DNA from: Phymatolithon calcareum
Taxonomy: Eukaryota; Rhodophyta; Florideophyceae; Hapalidiales
Direction of reading: 5' to 3'
Assembly (NCBI GenBank): GCA_977006965.1
Contig: OZ345377.1
Location: 682,001 to 746,000, forward strand
Length of the DNA: 64,000 nucleotides
Shown: one piece after another, positions 51,103 through 62,137 of the stretch
Layout: every line of letters begins with the position of its first letter
Numbering within the stretch: position 1 is the first letter of the stretch
Made by a program: the position numbers and the translations under genes
Notes under the pieces: generated by a model
What the model saw: only the letters and a program-made list of their open reading frames with translations
What the model was told of the DNA's origin: nothing
Database searches by the model: none

Positions 51103-54042
51103 TTTCTTGCCGTAGGCTGCAGTTGACGCTACGCAGTGCATGACATTCTATGCATTCTCCTTCGAGAAGAACGTTTCCATCCTCCTTTTCAGCGTGAGCG
51201 TTTGCGCGCAATCTTGGTCATTTTACTGTACACGACATGAGCATATACGCATACACCATCAACTGCAATAGCGCCTTGGTACACTTTGGGACTGGAAATT
51301 TCTGTTCCAACTTTTCCGCATGTCGATATTGCTCAGCCAAAAATGAGTCACGCTGCTTAACATGAAGATCGCACTTTGGTACTTTGGCTTGTACCGGCAC
51401 ACAGAGTGACATCAGCTCGCGCAGTCGTGATGAGCTCCGCTTGTCCTCGGGTCATGTCCACAACCATCCCACAACCAGCATCCGTTGCCAACCGAGAAGT
51501 CCACCGACCAACCAGCGATTACACAGCGCAGTTGGTGCCCGGCTACGGCCGCAGCTTAGACGATGTTTGCGGGCTGTTACAATGAGAACGTGGTACGTAG
51601 TCAGCGCACGTCATCTTGTATGTTTTTCGAGGCGCAACAGAAGCAGATAATGGAGCACTACGACGGGAACAAAAAACCAGTGCTGGGATGACGTTGAGCA
51701 CGCGAAGCCGAAGCCAACGAGAAGATACAAGTCGGCGGTATGCGCCCTGCATCAAAGCGCAGCACGATGCAGAGAGAGAGCCCACAACACTGTCGCCAGA
51801 GTAGCCGAAATCGGAGCTTCCTCGACTCGTCCGCTTTCGATCGAGTAAAGCTGCGCAGTGCTCTCGAAAAGCGCATGATCACGACGCAGCGGGTTTACGA
51901 CAAGCAAAGCGCACCAGTAGTGGAGTTGTTGGTGCTTCCGCGCGAGCTGCTGCTTCACCCGCCGCAACCGCTCCTGCTCATGCGGCCTGCAACAGCCTCT
52001 TTAAAACGTCTACTCTGTGCATTGGAGCCGTCGCGGGAACGAACAGTCCCAAAGTAGACTTTGATCAGCTGATCTCTGCTGTAGCTTCCCATGATCAAGG
52101 CCTTGACAAGCCTCATCGCATCCTCGTACGGAAAGCCCGGCTTATCGTCATTGGTCGTAACGCTGAAAAGGACTCTTGCCAGCTCCGCTGCAACACGTAT
52201 CGCCTTCAAGACGGAGGCATACGAACTACAAGCTTCAGATTGCACTCTTCCAGTCGCAAGTCGAAGGGGTAGCGGCAGATAAGGTCATCCGTCATTGCTG
52301 CCATCGCCACTATTGTGGATAACGTTATGGATTCGCATGGCAGGCGCGGGGAAATATCCGTCAGCTTGCCTCATTGCTGCGCCAGCAGGCCGGCCTCAAC
52401 CTCAAGCAAACACAGGTGCACGACATCACCTAGCGGGAAACTGGCGGGCAGGACCATCTTCTGGCGCCTTCCATCAGTGGCGTGTTGGCAGGTTCGGTCA
52501 GTAGGAGCACACCTATGCATGGAAGACAGAGCATATGGTTGTGATTGTGCGTATTGCAGTGAATATGAATGCCGTCATACGAGAGGCCACGATTCCCGTG
52601 CAGGTGCAAGCCAGGTCGAACAAGAAACGCAAGAAGCGCTACGAGCCGTCAGTGCGCAATCCGCGCACTTGCTCGGCATGCGGGCGGATGAGGCACATCT
52701 GCAGAAATAGTCATTGTCATAACATCAACCGAATAGCCGACGCCGACCAAAGTGACCGAGCAGATCTCTGCTTAACTCGTCTAAGTGGGGATATTGACAT
52801 CGAGGAGAGCCAAATGAGTGGTGAGTACGGAAGCGACAGCAGCAGCGTACCGCTTTTGTCCCAGATTCACATTCAAATTCCCCTTTTTTGTGAGAAAACA
52901 GTACGGTGGCAATCTGCTCGTGAAAAACGTGACTGTCATATTTAGCAACTTTGGTTACCGTCAAGTCCCAGCTAGCAAATATCCTCGATTCGTTGTATTA
53001 CTTCTATTACGTTCCAGCATCGGGCACGAATCGATGCATACAGTACATATGTTTCTTCGCTTTTTCGGTTCAGCACTGCTAAAAAAGTATATGTACTTTT
53101 CATGTTCATTTCTTTAACTCAGAATAGGTGGGTAAAATGGGCCTTTTTGATCGATTTTCGAACAAAAAGGAAGGGCGTTTTTTTGTTCTCCGCTCACGTG
53201 GCGACTTTTTTTACGTGGAATGAAAGACAAGAAAGAGGAAGAAAAAGTGAGTATCTTCAGTTCTACAGTATTCGTAAACATTGGTGTGGTGAGATGTGGT
53301 CCTTCAAAGTTGGCAATTGGGCGGGAGCATGTTAATAGATGGGCCAAAAACGGGATTTGAGGTGCATGCGATGACAATGTAAAAACAAATGCAATGGCAC
53401 TCCTGCTGTCAACATTTCAGGAGCGCGAACAGATACAGTACACTCTAAATTTAGTATCAGCAAGAATCAACATGAAAAACAAGTAAACTAATCCTTTATG
53501 TTGATAATAAAGATATGCGTCCAATTGTTTCGAGCAATTATTTTGTTAAAGCCTTGGCGTCCCAATTCAACTTCATTATTGCGACAAGCACCTCAAGGCG
53601 AGCTTCTTAAACACTCATTCATTTGGCAATTGTGCAGCGTGCAAAAGACAATTTGAGTTACAAAATCAATACATTAACAGCGACGAAAAAGCAAGCAGGA
53701 AGCGACAAATGTTAGAAACAGTCCAGATCTTCGTCTGGTCAATGTCTAGAACCCGAGACAATTATCGAAGAGGCCAAATGACGACAATGAGCTTTTCAAT
53801 CACTAGTGACGAGGAGCTCGTGTGTCCGCATGAGGTTCCTTCCTTACTTCTGGCCTATTCGATCGCACTTTCCTGTCAAGTGCCACATAATCTTCCGACG
53901 GGCACAGACCTACGGCAAACGAGACGATAAACAATGTACTGGTCTCACAAATTCTCGATGACAACTTGCAGGTCGCGTAGGACTAATACTGAGGAGCGGC
54001 AGGTTCGCACTTCCGCACTCTCCTCCGACTTCAGATACGAAA
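51103..54042. repeat. Degenerate transposon-like region, copy B
   Basis: Third copy of the segment at 21866 and 32293, with the 403-bp part that copy C lost. The zinc-knuckle remnant is at 52535-52945 (knuckle CSACGRMRHIC). Frames on the opposite strand are interrupted here (for example near 51770, where an extra ag appears in a gagaga run). Nothing else is recognisable. Confidence 0.55.
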
Positions 54043-54169
54043 ATGGGCACCGCAATGGCCCCGGTTCCGGCGCCCGACACTCTGCGTCTCACTTTCGATG
54101 CCATATGATTCGATGCCATATCCATCGCAACAACATTCACACCGTCGTTTCTCAACAAAACATCCATCC

Positions 54170-55149
54170 ATGCGTACCGCCGCAGACATTCAAATCCATG
54201 TCTCCGGATCTCCGTCCACAAATGTCGCCCATCTCTGCTCAACCCCATGCATCATTGTCCTCCCCACATCCGTCTCAACTGCCACATCGAAGTCACCGGA
54301 ACTTACGGGTGCCCTCTCCATTGAAATGTTTGACCCCGCTCTCGGAGAAATTGTCACCATTGCTGCCGTCCCGCCCGCCATCTTCAAACCTTCCACAGGC
54401 ACCGTGAAAGTCGCGTTAATGTATCCGACTCCTGTCGTGCAAACGGTGCCCTCGTCTTCCGATTCCTGCGCATCGGACCACAACTCATACGCGCACCCGT
54501 CCCCGCCGCCACCTCCGACTCCTCCACTCAGCGACTTCCGCTCGTCACCGCCGGTTTATGCGCATCCGGCACTCTGCCCACCGGCCTCGCATCGATCAGC
54601 GTTGGCGAAGTGCGCGTCTCACGCACCGCATTGCCGCTCAAGATGGCCCCGGGTGGCACGGGGAGCCCGCTAGCGCTACGTGTATGCGCGGGCGACCGCG
54701 ACGCGCTGGGCGGACGTGCAGATGTGAACGCTCTCGCCCCTGCCGCTGTTGCTGTCACTGTCAGTGCAAATGTCGTTGTTCTGGCCACAGAGGATGCCGA
54801 AGTGGTAGCCGTACTTTCCGCGCCCGCGCCGCCAAATTTGCCAGTGGTATGGCTAGGTGCCACCCGCTGTGCTCGAGCGCTCGGCCTTCATGCGTCGGCA
54901 CATAATGAGGGGTCATCTGTGTTGCAGGTTTCGTGCGAAGCGGGAGAAGTGGATGATGAATTCACGCTTGTCGTTCCTTCAGGGTTGTTCAATGATGATG
55001 ATGCGACATTGCCCCGTAGAACGCGCTCTGTGACTTGGGCCGATCAGATCGTGGCTCCCGCGCCGATGCGTGCCAGCAGTTGGCAGAGAAGTTGTGAAAA
55101 AAGGTGGACGGAAACTTTGACGGGGGCGGACAAAGCAGCGGGGCTTTAA
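54170..55149 (+). pseudogene. 326-residue protein family, copy B, frameshifted
   Basis: Starts like the intact copies (MRTAADIQIHVSG) but loses one C near 54424 (atgtatccgac against atgtgtcccgac), after KVALM. The original frame resumes downstream of about 54430, visible from VRVSRTALPLKMAPGG to the stop at 55149. An extra A in caacaaaac just upstream also disconnects the leader ORF. Otherwise it is close to copies A and C. Recently inactivated, unless these are assembly errors. Confidence 0.7.
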
Positions 55150-55499
55150 CAAATCTCGCTGGAATCTTCGACTGGTTGATGGCGATCGAGACACGAACGG
55201 AAGCTGCCTTTTGGCGGCTTGTATTTTTAATCACGGGACTGTTCGCTTTCTCGGCCAATGGAACGCGACGTTGTAATTTTTGACCAATGGCATACTGAGA
55301 TAAAATCTCATCAAATCGGAGAATAATTTTCATTGGGTAGAAAATATACGATATTCCGAAATATGACCAAAGCTCCAAAGCTCCAAAGCTCCAAAGGCAT
55401 CTTTCATTCCACTCGGATCAGAGTGTTCGATGGAGGGAATGGAAGAACTTCTCTGGTTAAGCTGCTCGGCCTCATGCCATAAGAAGCGTATGCATCACC

Positions 55500-55832
55500 A
55501 TGTTCAGCGTGCGAGGTGTGTGTCGATTAGCGCCCGTTCTGTTTCGCCGCGCTGCGTCGGACTTCTCATCGACATCGCCGTCACGCGTGAGTGCAGCAGG
55601 TACAGCAACAGCATGGATGGAAGGCGAAGAGCTACTTGGTGATAGCGATCGCTCTTTCGCCAATTCGAGAATTGCGCTTCATGTCCAGTCCATGGACGAC
55701 ACTGCCGCACTGCACAGCACGATACTCCCAGACCTGTTTTCACAAGGGTTGCTCGGCTCGCTGATGTCAACAGCCTGCGTGGTGGAATATTTTTACAATC
55801 GATTATTTCCCCCTGTTCCCAATCCATCTTGA
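55500..55832 (+). CDS. Small protein with presequence-like N-terminus, copy B, shortened
   Basis: 110 residues from ATG 55500. It follows copies A and C until FYNRLFPP, where a C-run one base shorter (ttcccccctg to ttccccctg) shifts the frame and ends it at 55832. Amino-acid changes are more numerous than between A and C (for example MDDTAALHSTILPDLF), compatible with relaxed constraint. Confidence 0.4.
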   Translation: MFSVRGVCRLAPVLFRRAASDFSSTSPSRVSAAGTATAWMEGEELLGDSDRSFANSRIALHVQSMDDTAALHSTILPDLFSQGLLGSLMSTACVVEYFYNRLFPPVPNPS

Positions 55833-56316
55833 CGATCGGCCCCCTCTCTTTCATGTTGAAGCCCGGTCCTGATATACAGAGATATCTTTGAAACATTCCC
55901 TATCCATCTCGCGTACTTGTGCCCAATAACGAGCCGGGGTGATCGCTTCGCGAGCTGCCTGAAAATGATCTAGTTCCAGTCAACAAACTGGGTCGAAGTG
56001 AACAATATACGGATTAGTCGCTACTGTAGTTAAACACAAAAGAGGGCACGATCATGATGGAGCGTGAAAAGTACAATAAAGAAAGAACACGAAAACTACT
56101 CATACAGGGGGCGAATTCATCGACACCGGCGAACGTGCATTTGTGACGCATGCTGTCGTGCTGCGGATCGCAGCGGGATATGGGCGCATTTGCCAGCAAC
56201 TTCGGTGATACGCGAGCGTGCGTGCGCTACTTGGTGTGTCGCGATCATTGGCAGAGCCTGGAGAAAGGCCGAAAGCAAGTTATCCCACTATGAGCATGGT
56301 AAATTTAACAATCTCC

Positions 56317-59300
56317 TTAAAATAAGATCTCTCCTATGACAACTTGACCATCCCTGAGTCCAGCTACAGCTATTGAATGCAGCTTATTGTAGCAAAATGT
56401 GACACATCCAAATGGCACGTTGGCGACTTGAACTGTCTTCGCGTTCTGTCCTGTTGCGTATATCTTGCCGTTACATTCGTGTATCACGTATCCAGGATGT
56501 TCCATCTTGGTTCCAGTGGCGGCGTCCAAAAGAAAAACCTCATATGACGTATGTACAACACACAAATCACTGCCAGTATCGAAATCAAGGCTTCTAATCC
56601 GTCCTGCAAAGCGCACACCACCGTGATTGCCTGGCACGCATTCCCCGCTCTCCCCATCCCATACACGAACGGTTCCGTCCTCGGATCCAGAAACAATTCG
56701 ACTTCCGTCCCCGTTCATTGCAACGCACAACACAACATGCTCGTGTCCACGGAGTGGTCCCACCACGCATTCTCCGCTCTCCCCATCCCATACACGAACG
56801 GTTCCGTCCCAAGATCCAGAAACAATTCGACTTCCGTCCTCGTTCATTGCAACGCACACCACAGCATTCTCGTGTCCACGGAGTGGTCCCACCACGCATT
56901 CTCCGCTCTCCCCATCCCATACACGAACGGTTTTGTCCGGAGATCCAGAAACAATTCGACTTCCGTCCTCGTTCATTGCAACGCACATCACAAAATGCTC
57001 GTGTCCACGGAGTGGTCCCACCACGCATTCTCCGCTCTCCCCATCCCATACACGAACGGTTTTGTCCCCAGATCCAGAAACAATTCGACTTCCGTCCCCG
57101 TTCATCGCAACGCACCACACATCACGCTCGTGTCCACGGAGTGGTCCCACCACGCATTCTCCGCTCTCCCCATCCCATACACGAACGGTTTTGTCCAAAG
57201 ATCCAGAAACAATTCGACTTCCGTCCCCGTTCATCGCAACGCACAACACAACATGCTCGTGTCCACGGAGTGGTCCCACCACGCATTCTCCGCTCTCCCC
57301 ATTCCATACACGAACGGTTTCGTCCCAAGATCCAGAAACAATTCGACTTCCGTCCCCGTTCATTGCAACGCACAACACAACATGCTCGTGTCCACGGAGT
57401 GGTCCCACCACGCATTCTCCGCTCTCCCCATCCCATACACGAACGGTTTTGTCCAAAGATCCAGAAACAATTCGACTTCCGTCCTCGTTCATTGCAACGC
57501 ACAACACACCATCCTCGTGTCCACGGAGTGGTCCCACCATGCATTCTCCGCTCTCCCCATCCCATACACGAACGGTTTTGTCCCAAGATCCAGAAACAAT
57601 TCGACTTCCGTCCTCGTTCATTGCAACGCACTCCACAACATGCTCGTGTCCACGGAGTGGTCCCACCACGCATTCTCCGCTCTCCCCATCCCATACACGA
57701 AAGGTTTCGTCCCCAGATCCAGAAACAATTCGACTTCCGTCCCCGTTCATCGCAACGCACAACACACCAGCCTCGTGTCCACGGAGTGGTCCCACCACGC
57801 ATTCTCCGCTCTCCACATCCCATACACGAACGGTTTTGTCCCGAGATCCAGAAACAATTCGACTTCCGTCCCCGTTCATTGCAACGCACACCACAGCACG
57901 CTCGTGTCCACGGAGTGGTCCTACCTCGCATTCTCCGCTCTCCCCATCCCATACACGAACGGTTCCGTCCCTAGATCCAGAAACAATTCGACTTCCGTCC
58001 CCGCTCATTGCAACACTGCTGATTCTTCCGTCATGACCCTTCAGTGTCTGCACAGTACACATAGCTTGCAAATCGAAAACATGGATTTCCTCTCCTTGCT
58101 CCACTGCAATTATATTTCCTTCTTCGCTCAAACACAGGGCATTAACCGCCTCCTCAAAGTCGATACGAAAGAGTTGTCCGGCATCCTCCCTCCATCGCAC
58201 CTCGTGCTTCGGCACATAGTGAGGCTTCGGGACATGCATCGACACACTTGACAGGAAGCGATGCACAAACTCGGACGATGCACGCTCCGATTGCAACCGA
58301 CCATACATTTCAAACGGAATTGCGTGTATACTCTTGTTCATGTTCACCCAGCTTTCTTCGACGGCACTGAGCACTGCCTCAGCCCCAATAACTCTCCCGC
58401 TACCATCCCATAATTCCTGAAAATCGTTCCGCAGAGCCACTATTCCTCCAACCTTCATTCGCCTCATCGACCATCGCACATCCGACAACAACCATTCCAG
58501 CTCACATCCTTTGCTCATCGCCAAGTGCCGAGCGAGGTTCTTTTCAATGTACCCATCCTCCGGTACTTTTTCACAATCCCACCACTCGCGGCAATTATAC
58601 CTGTTTGACTCCACCACGTTACCACCCGCTTTCCGCATGTATCTCTCAAGGAAACGAGCATGCCAAAGAGAAGTACGATTGTTTTCCATAGATAGTGTCT
58701 TGGCTTCTTCAAGCACCAGATCATGCAGTCCCAGTGCCTCAACCTTTCCCCCTGGTGTTGCCTTCCACCGCCGCAAAACTAGGTGCATATCTGCAAGTTT
58801 AGACATTAGTTGCTTAGTCGCTCGCTCGTTCGTCCCCCACAGACGTTCCAGGCATGTCCGAGGAATCCAACCCTGCTTGCGTAGAACACTCAACGCTTCA
58901 AACTTCTCTCTCACGCATCCAACTTTCCTCCGACCTTCTGTGCCACGTGCCCACTTCTCGCAATGCCGCAAACTCGTCTCAACCACAGCTCTCAGTCCCA
59001 GGTACATGTTTTCTTTCAGTTCATGCGCATAGATTACTACCGACTCACCAATACTGTCACTGTTTTCTTCGATTACGTTGCGTAGATTGGTCCCAGCAGA
59101 ACTTAATGCCACCGGCAGTCCACCGCACAAATCCAAGATGTCTGGAAATGCTGCCCAAGCCTCGCTTGATGCGTCAAGAGATTCAGTTTTGATCCCAGCA
59201 TACTTGGTGAGAATGCTCAAAGCCAGCTGCCCACGAACTTCGCGCGGACTGAACTTCACCGCTCGGAACTGTTGCGAGATGAACTTCTCCCGTGTTGATA

Positions 59301-60381
59301 TCACCATCGCACTTGATCGTGAGTTGCAAAGCAACAGCTTAAGTGAACTTAGATAACCAATTGGGTGTTCGCCGAACGACCAGATATCATCGCATACGAA
59401 CAGGGTACACCTACCTTTGAACCACAGAGACGCTTGTTTAGCAGCTGATTCTGCACTTCTCTTCTTTGTGATCTCCCTCGCAAGAGATTTCCCGCCCGTG
59501 CTTTCAACAAAGTGTGCAACACTTTCAATCACATCCTCTTCACCAGCGTCCTGTCCAAGAGTGACGAAGAACACACCGTCCAAGTACTTGTCCCGTATTT
59601 CCGATTCATAGCAAAGGCCTTGAAGAGCAACAGTTTTTCCCACTCCACCCATTCCCACTGCCCCAACCAGACTTACACCAACAACAGCCGTCACCCTTTC
59701 ACCCGCAGACCCCGATAACACTGCACGCTTCAATATTGCCTCCATCGTATCACCACTGAAGTTTAGAACCACATTCTTTGGAAGCGGGGGCTCATCAAAA
59801 TGCGCAATGTATTCGTCACATGCAATCTTCTCATTCCTTATCATGGAAGGGGTAACAAGAGCTATTGATACACGTTCAATCGCGGGTTGAGCCTCCTTCC
59901 ATATCGCGTCAAGTTCTTCAAGCGCTGTTTTCACCTTGTTTACCCTAGCGAATAGCTTGCCCTCCTTCACTCGATGATCGGCAACAATTCGATTCCTGCT
60001 TTGCAATGCATGACGTCTTCGTTTCGACGGGTTACCGACTACATGAGAGCTCCCACCCGCATTTGCGGAAGAGCTCTCTCTTGTAAACTCTTCCTCCAGG
60101 CTCTCCAAGATGGTCCCTGCCCTTGTCAGGGATTCCTTAACTTGCTCGAGAATGCCGCGAAATGTGCTTATCGCACGTTCCCCAATAGACTCCTTCTCGT
60201 CCACAAGCGTTGCTTCGATACTTCTAACACTTCTTTTGCAGTCTTCGAAGGACTTGATTGAAGAATTCCAGTTGTCGGGCAGTGACCCGAAGTCTTCGCA
60301 GCGAATCTTTAGGTTGGACAATCTCTGTGCCAACTGATTGATCATGCCCACAACTCCGAGCACAAGACCGGGTTCAGCCAT
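56317..60381 (-). CDS. NB-ARC-WD40 receptor-like protein, copy B
   Basis: An intact 1354-residue frame from ATG 60379-60381. The N-terminal helical region and NB-ARC are close to copy A: P-loop GMGGVGKT at about 243-250, LFVCDDIW, VISTRE, GLPVAL, LHDLV. The first 110 residues are more diverged from A than the NB-ARC. A degenerate blade, eleven near-identical 43-residue WD40 repeats and two degenerate C-terminal blades follow, fourteen in total or two seven-bladed propellers. The C-terminus ends GQVVIGEILF. As in known STAND receptors, the propellers would sense a ligand and release the NB-ARC to oligomerise; the ligand and output are unknown. The upstream 230 bp are shared with copy A. Confidence 0.95.
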   Translation of the reverse strand: MAEPGLVLGVVGMINQLAQRLSNLKIRCEDFGSLPDNWNSSIKSFEDCKRSVRSIEATLVDEKESIGERAISTFRGILEQVKESLTRAGTILESLEEEFTRESSSANAGGSSHVVGNPSKRRRHALQSRNRIVADHRVKEGKLFARVNKVKTALEELDAIWKEAQPAIERVSIALVTPSMIRNEKIACDEYIAHFDEPPLPKNVVLNFSGDTMEAILKRAVLSGSAGERVTAVVGVSLVGAVGMGGVGKTVALQGLCYESEIRDKYLDGVFFVTLGQDAGEEDVIESVAHFVESTGGKSLAREITKKRSAESAAKQASLWFKGRCTLFVCDDIWSFGEHPIGYLSSLKLLLCNSRSSAMVISTREKFISQQFRAVKFSPREVRGQLALSILTKYAGIKTESLDASSEAWAAFPDILDLCGGLPVALSSAGTNLRNVIEENSDSIGESVVIYAHELKENMYLGLRAVVETSLRHCEKWARGTEGRRKVGCVREKFEALSVLRKQGWIPRTCLERLWGTNERATKQLMSKLADMHLVLRRWKATPGGKVEALGLHDLVLEEAKTLSMENNRTSLWHARFLERYMRKAGGNVVESNRYNCREWWDCEKVPEDGYIEKNLARHLAMSKGCELEWLLSDVRWSMRRMKVGGIVALRNDFQELWDGSGRVIGAEAVLSAVEESWVNMNKSIHAIPFEMYGRLQSERASSEFVHRFLSSVSMHVPKPHYVPKHEVRWREDAGQLFRIDFEEAVNALCLSEEGNIIAVEQGEEIHVFDLQAMCTVQTLKGHDGRISSVAMSGDGSRIVSGSRDGTVRVWDGESGECEVGPLRGHERAVVCVAMNGDGSRIVSGSRDKTVRVWDVESGECVVGPLRGHEAGVLCVAMNGDGSRIVSGSGDETFRVWDGESGECVVGPLRGHEHVVECVAMNEDGSRIVSGSWDKTVRVWDGESGECMVGPLRGHEDGVLCVAMNEDGSRIVSGSLDKTVRVWDGESGECVVGPLRGHEHVVLCVAMNGDGSRIVSGSWDETVRVWNGESGECVVGPLRGHEHVVLCVAMNGDGSRIVSGSLDKTVRVWDGESGECVVGPLRGHERDVWCVAMNGDGSRIVSGSGDKTVRVWDGESGECVVGPLRGHEHFVMCVAMNEDGSRIVSGSPDKTVRVWDGESGECVVGPLRGHENAVVCVAMNEDGSRIVSGSWDGTVRVWDGESGECVVGPLRGHEHVVLCVAMNGDGSRIVSGSEDGTVRVWDGESGECVPGNHGGVRFAGRIRSLDFDTGSDLCVVHTSYEVFLLDAATGTKMEHPGYVIHECNGKIYATGQNAKTVQVANVPFGCVTFCYNKLHSIAVAGLRDGQVVIGEILF
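56620..58038 (-). repeat. Tandem array of 11 x 129-bp WD40-coding units, copy B
   Basis: Variable residues (4,5,7/23,25) after the first unit run: RAV/RK; AGL/GE; HVE/WK; DGL/LK; HVL/WE; HVL/LK; RDW/GK; HFM/PK; NAV/WG; HVL/EG. Four units share an additional G-to-E change (MNEDGS). The order of types differs from copies A and C, so the arrays have been reshuffled since duplication. Confidence 0.95.
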
Positions 60382-60612
60382 TCCGGCAATGGGAATAGAC
60401 GTTCAGGCACAGTCCTATAGCAAAGCTCACACCTTACCACTTGTGTGGCGTGCTTTGCAAAGCTCCTCAGGCGAGATCGGACGACGTGAGCACGAGTGTC
60501 CTCAAGAATCAGTCTTGGTGGGATTGAGCATCTCCGTGTGGAGGCGTCGGTATCTTGAGTGCAATATCATATCACCGTACAACAGGGACCTACACTTGTA
60601 TGTCCAGTATGA

Positions 60613-61094
60613 TAGGTGCAAGCTGGGGAAAGTGGGAGGAAAGCAAAATTTTAACGCATCAAAAAAATAAATAAAAATCGATAGTCGTTTCTGCAGACAA
60701 AATTATAAGGGAATTCACGTATCAGCAAAATTAGTGAATTTAATGTACTCGTGTTCACCCGCCAGTGCGTATTCAAGAACTTCAACCAATAAGCGCTCAC
60801 TGTGTACAGAGCGCTAAGCTCCAACGCCTTAATCAATGCGGTTCACTGGGTGCAACCAGGAATTCGCCACTCGCCAGATTTCCAAACTGGTGATCTGGCA
60901 AAGGCGCAGCTTCCAAAAATTCGCCACTTTGCAAATGATACACGTGTAGTGCGACTGGCCAATAAAAACGAACCCAGTCGACGCCAAATTTGCAAAGGAA
61001 AACAGCAACGATACCCCTACGAGAATGCTTGTGGTTGCCTGCTGCTCGTACTCCATAAATGCTAGCAGGGCGTTATCCGATCGCTCTCGGATCA
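60613..61094. other. Spacer without recognised gene
   Basis: AT-rich, with runs such as aaaaaaataaataaaaa near 60660. A short hairpin occurs at about 60871-60899 (gccagat ... atctggc). No coding frame of note. Confidence 0.4.
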
Positions 61095-61863
61095 TTACCA
61101 ATCCGATATAAGTTCTGCAGAAGCTGCAGCTGGGCAGGTTTCTTTGATTTTTCGTGCACGCACAATTTTTCCGTTTGTCACTTGCGCGGATGCGCCGAAG
61201 TCGCTATCGCTGAGAAGGTAGGGACCGGGCGGTGTCCTTTCGTCGCAAAGCTTTTTTGAAATAAGGCCAAATGTGAAAGCTATTCTACTAACATGCCAAC
61301 TGCCCGGAAAGTTCAACCCGGCACGAATAACCTCACTAAAGAAGCTCCACACAAACATATTAGTTACTTCTACATTCTGTGTGTAGCCTTCGTAGTACAC
61401 ATTCTGTGTATCTACGTCAACGCTGTGATTTTCTGCCTCTAGTCTTAGGGTCCGTCCTTTAGGGGCTGCCAAAGTTTGTCCTTGCGCGCTCAATTTGAAA
61501 TGCAGGAAGAATTAAGTCAGTAATTGCGGCTTTTGTGAAGTTTGTCGCAATAATAAAATCTTCAGGGCCTCCAAAAGTGAGAAAAAGCTGCCATGGAGAT
61601 GTTGAAACACCGAATGGACGTAGAAGGGCCGGGAGATGGAACCGTCGTTGCGGGAGTCGTCGTTTTCTTTGCTTATCCATTGCAAGTACCACGACATCGA
61701 GAGCCTCTGCGGACGCCGCTAGGAAGGCGATATTGCGCTGCATTTCAAGAATGCGTACACAGGCTTTTGCCAAAATGGGAAAATTTTGGCGGAAATGCCA
61801 TACACCGGAGTACAAGGCTGTACTCGGAGTCCGGCACGGTGCTTTCTGTACGTGAACGGTCAA
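61095..61863 (-). pseudogene. Degenerate PIF/Harbinger-type transposase
   Basis: Read leftwards, 61459-61863 gives an N-terminal piece (RFHLPALLRPFG..., then ATNFTKAAITDLILPAFQ, the helical part before the nuclease). After a frame change, 61095-61493 gives the C-terminal half: VYYEGYTQNVEVTNMFVWSF, LNFPGSWHVSRIAF, RTPPGPYLLSDSDFG and KIVRARKIKET. This fits the DDE_Tnp_4 pattern G.WHDs...LL.D.aF. The first catalytic Asp region is deleted between the two pieces, and the second catalytic Asp is replaced by Val (GTT at 61290-61292, WHVS for WHDS). Neither piece has a proper ATG. Clearly inactive. Confidence 0.75.
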
Positions 61864-62137
61864 GTAGTAGAAGTGGGAATCTGGAGAGGGGTCCCGGTAC
61901 CCCTTTCTAGAGCTCCAGAATTATCGAAGTGCTTCCAGGTTTTGTGCGCGCATATTGGTCCAAAAAATCAATCATAAGCTCAAGTAGCGAAATGCCGAAT
62001 TCCTGGTTGAACCCATTATACTGACGGCCAGTCTATACGAAAACAAATATGTTCATGTTCATGTTGGTAGATCATATTGATGAAATCTAGAACACGCTAT
62101 TGGCTGAAGCGCACGACGAAGGCAGGTTGCATCCAAC

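Larger units (their letters stand above)
44428..60612. repeat. Segmental duplication, block B (16.2 kb)
   Basis: Second copy of block A in the same orientation, about 29 kb downstream. Similarity is uneven: the outer parts differ every 20-50 bp, while 46750-51370 against 17510-22138 shows only two differences by eye. Differences from A include a 176-bp insertion and a small deletion before the NB-ARC gene, single-base losses in the 326-residue and small ORFs, and three fewer WD40 repeats. Confidence 0.85.
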
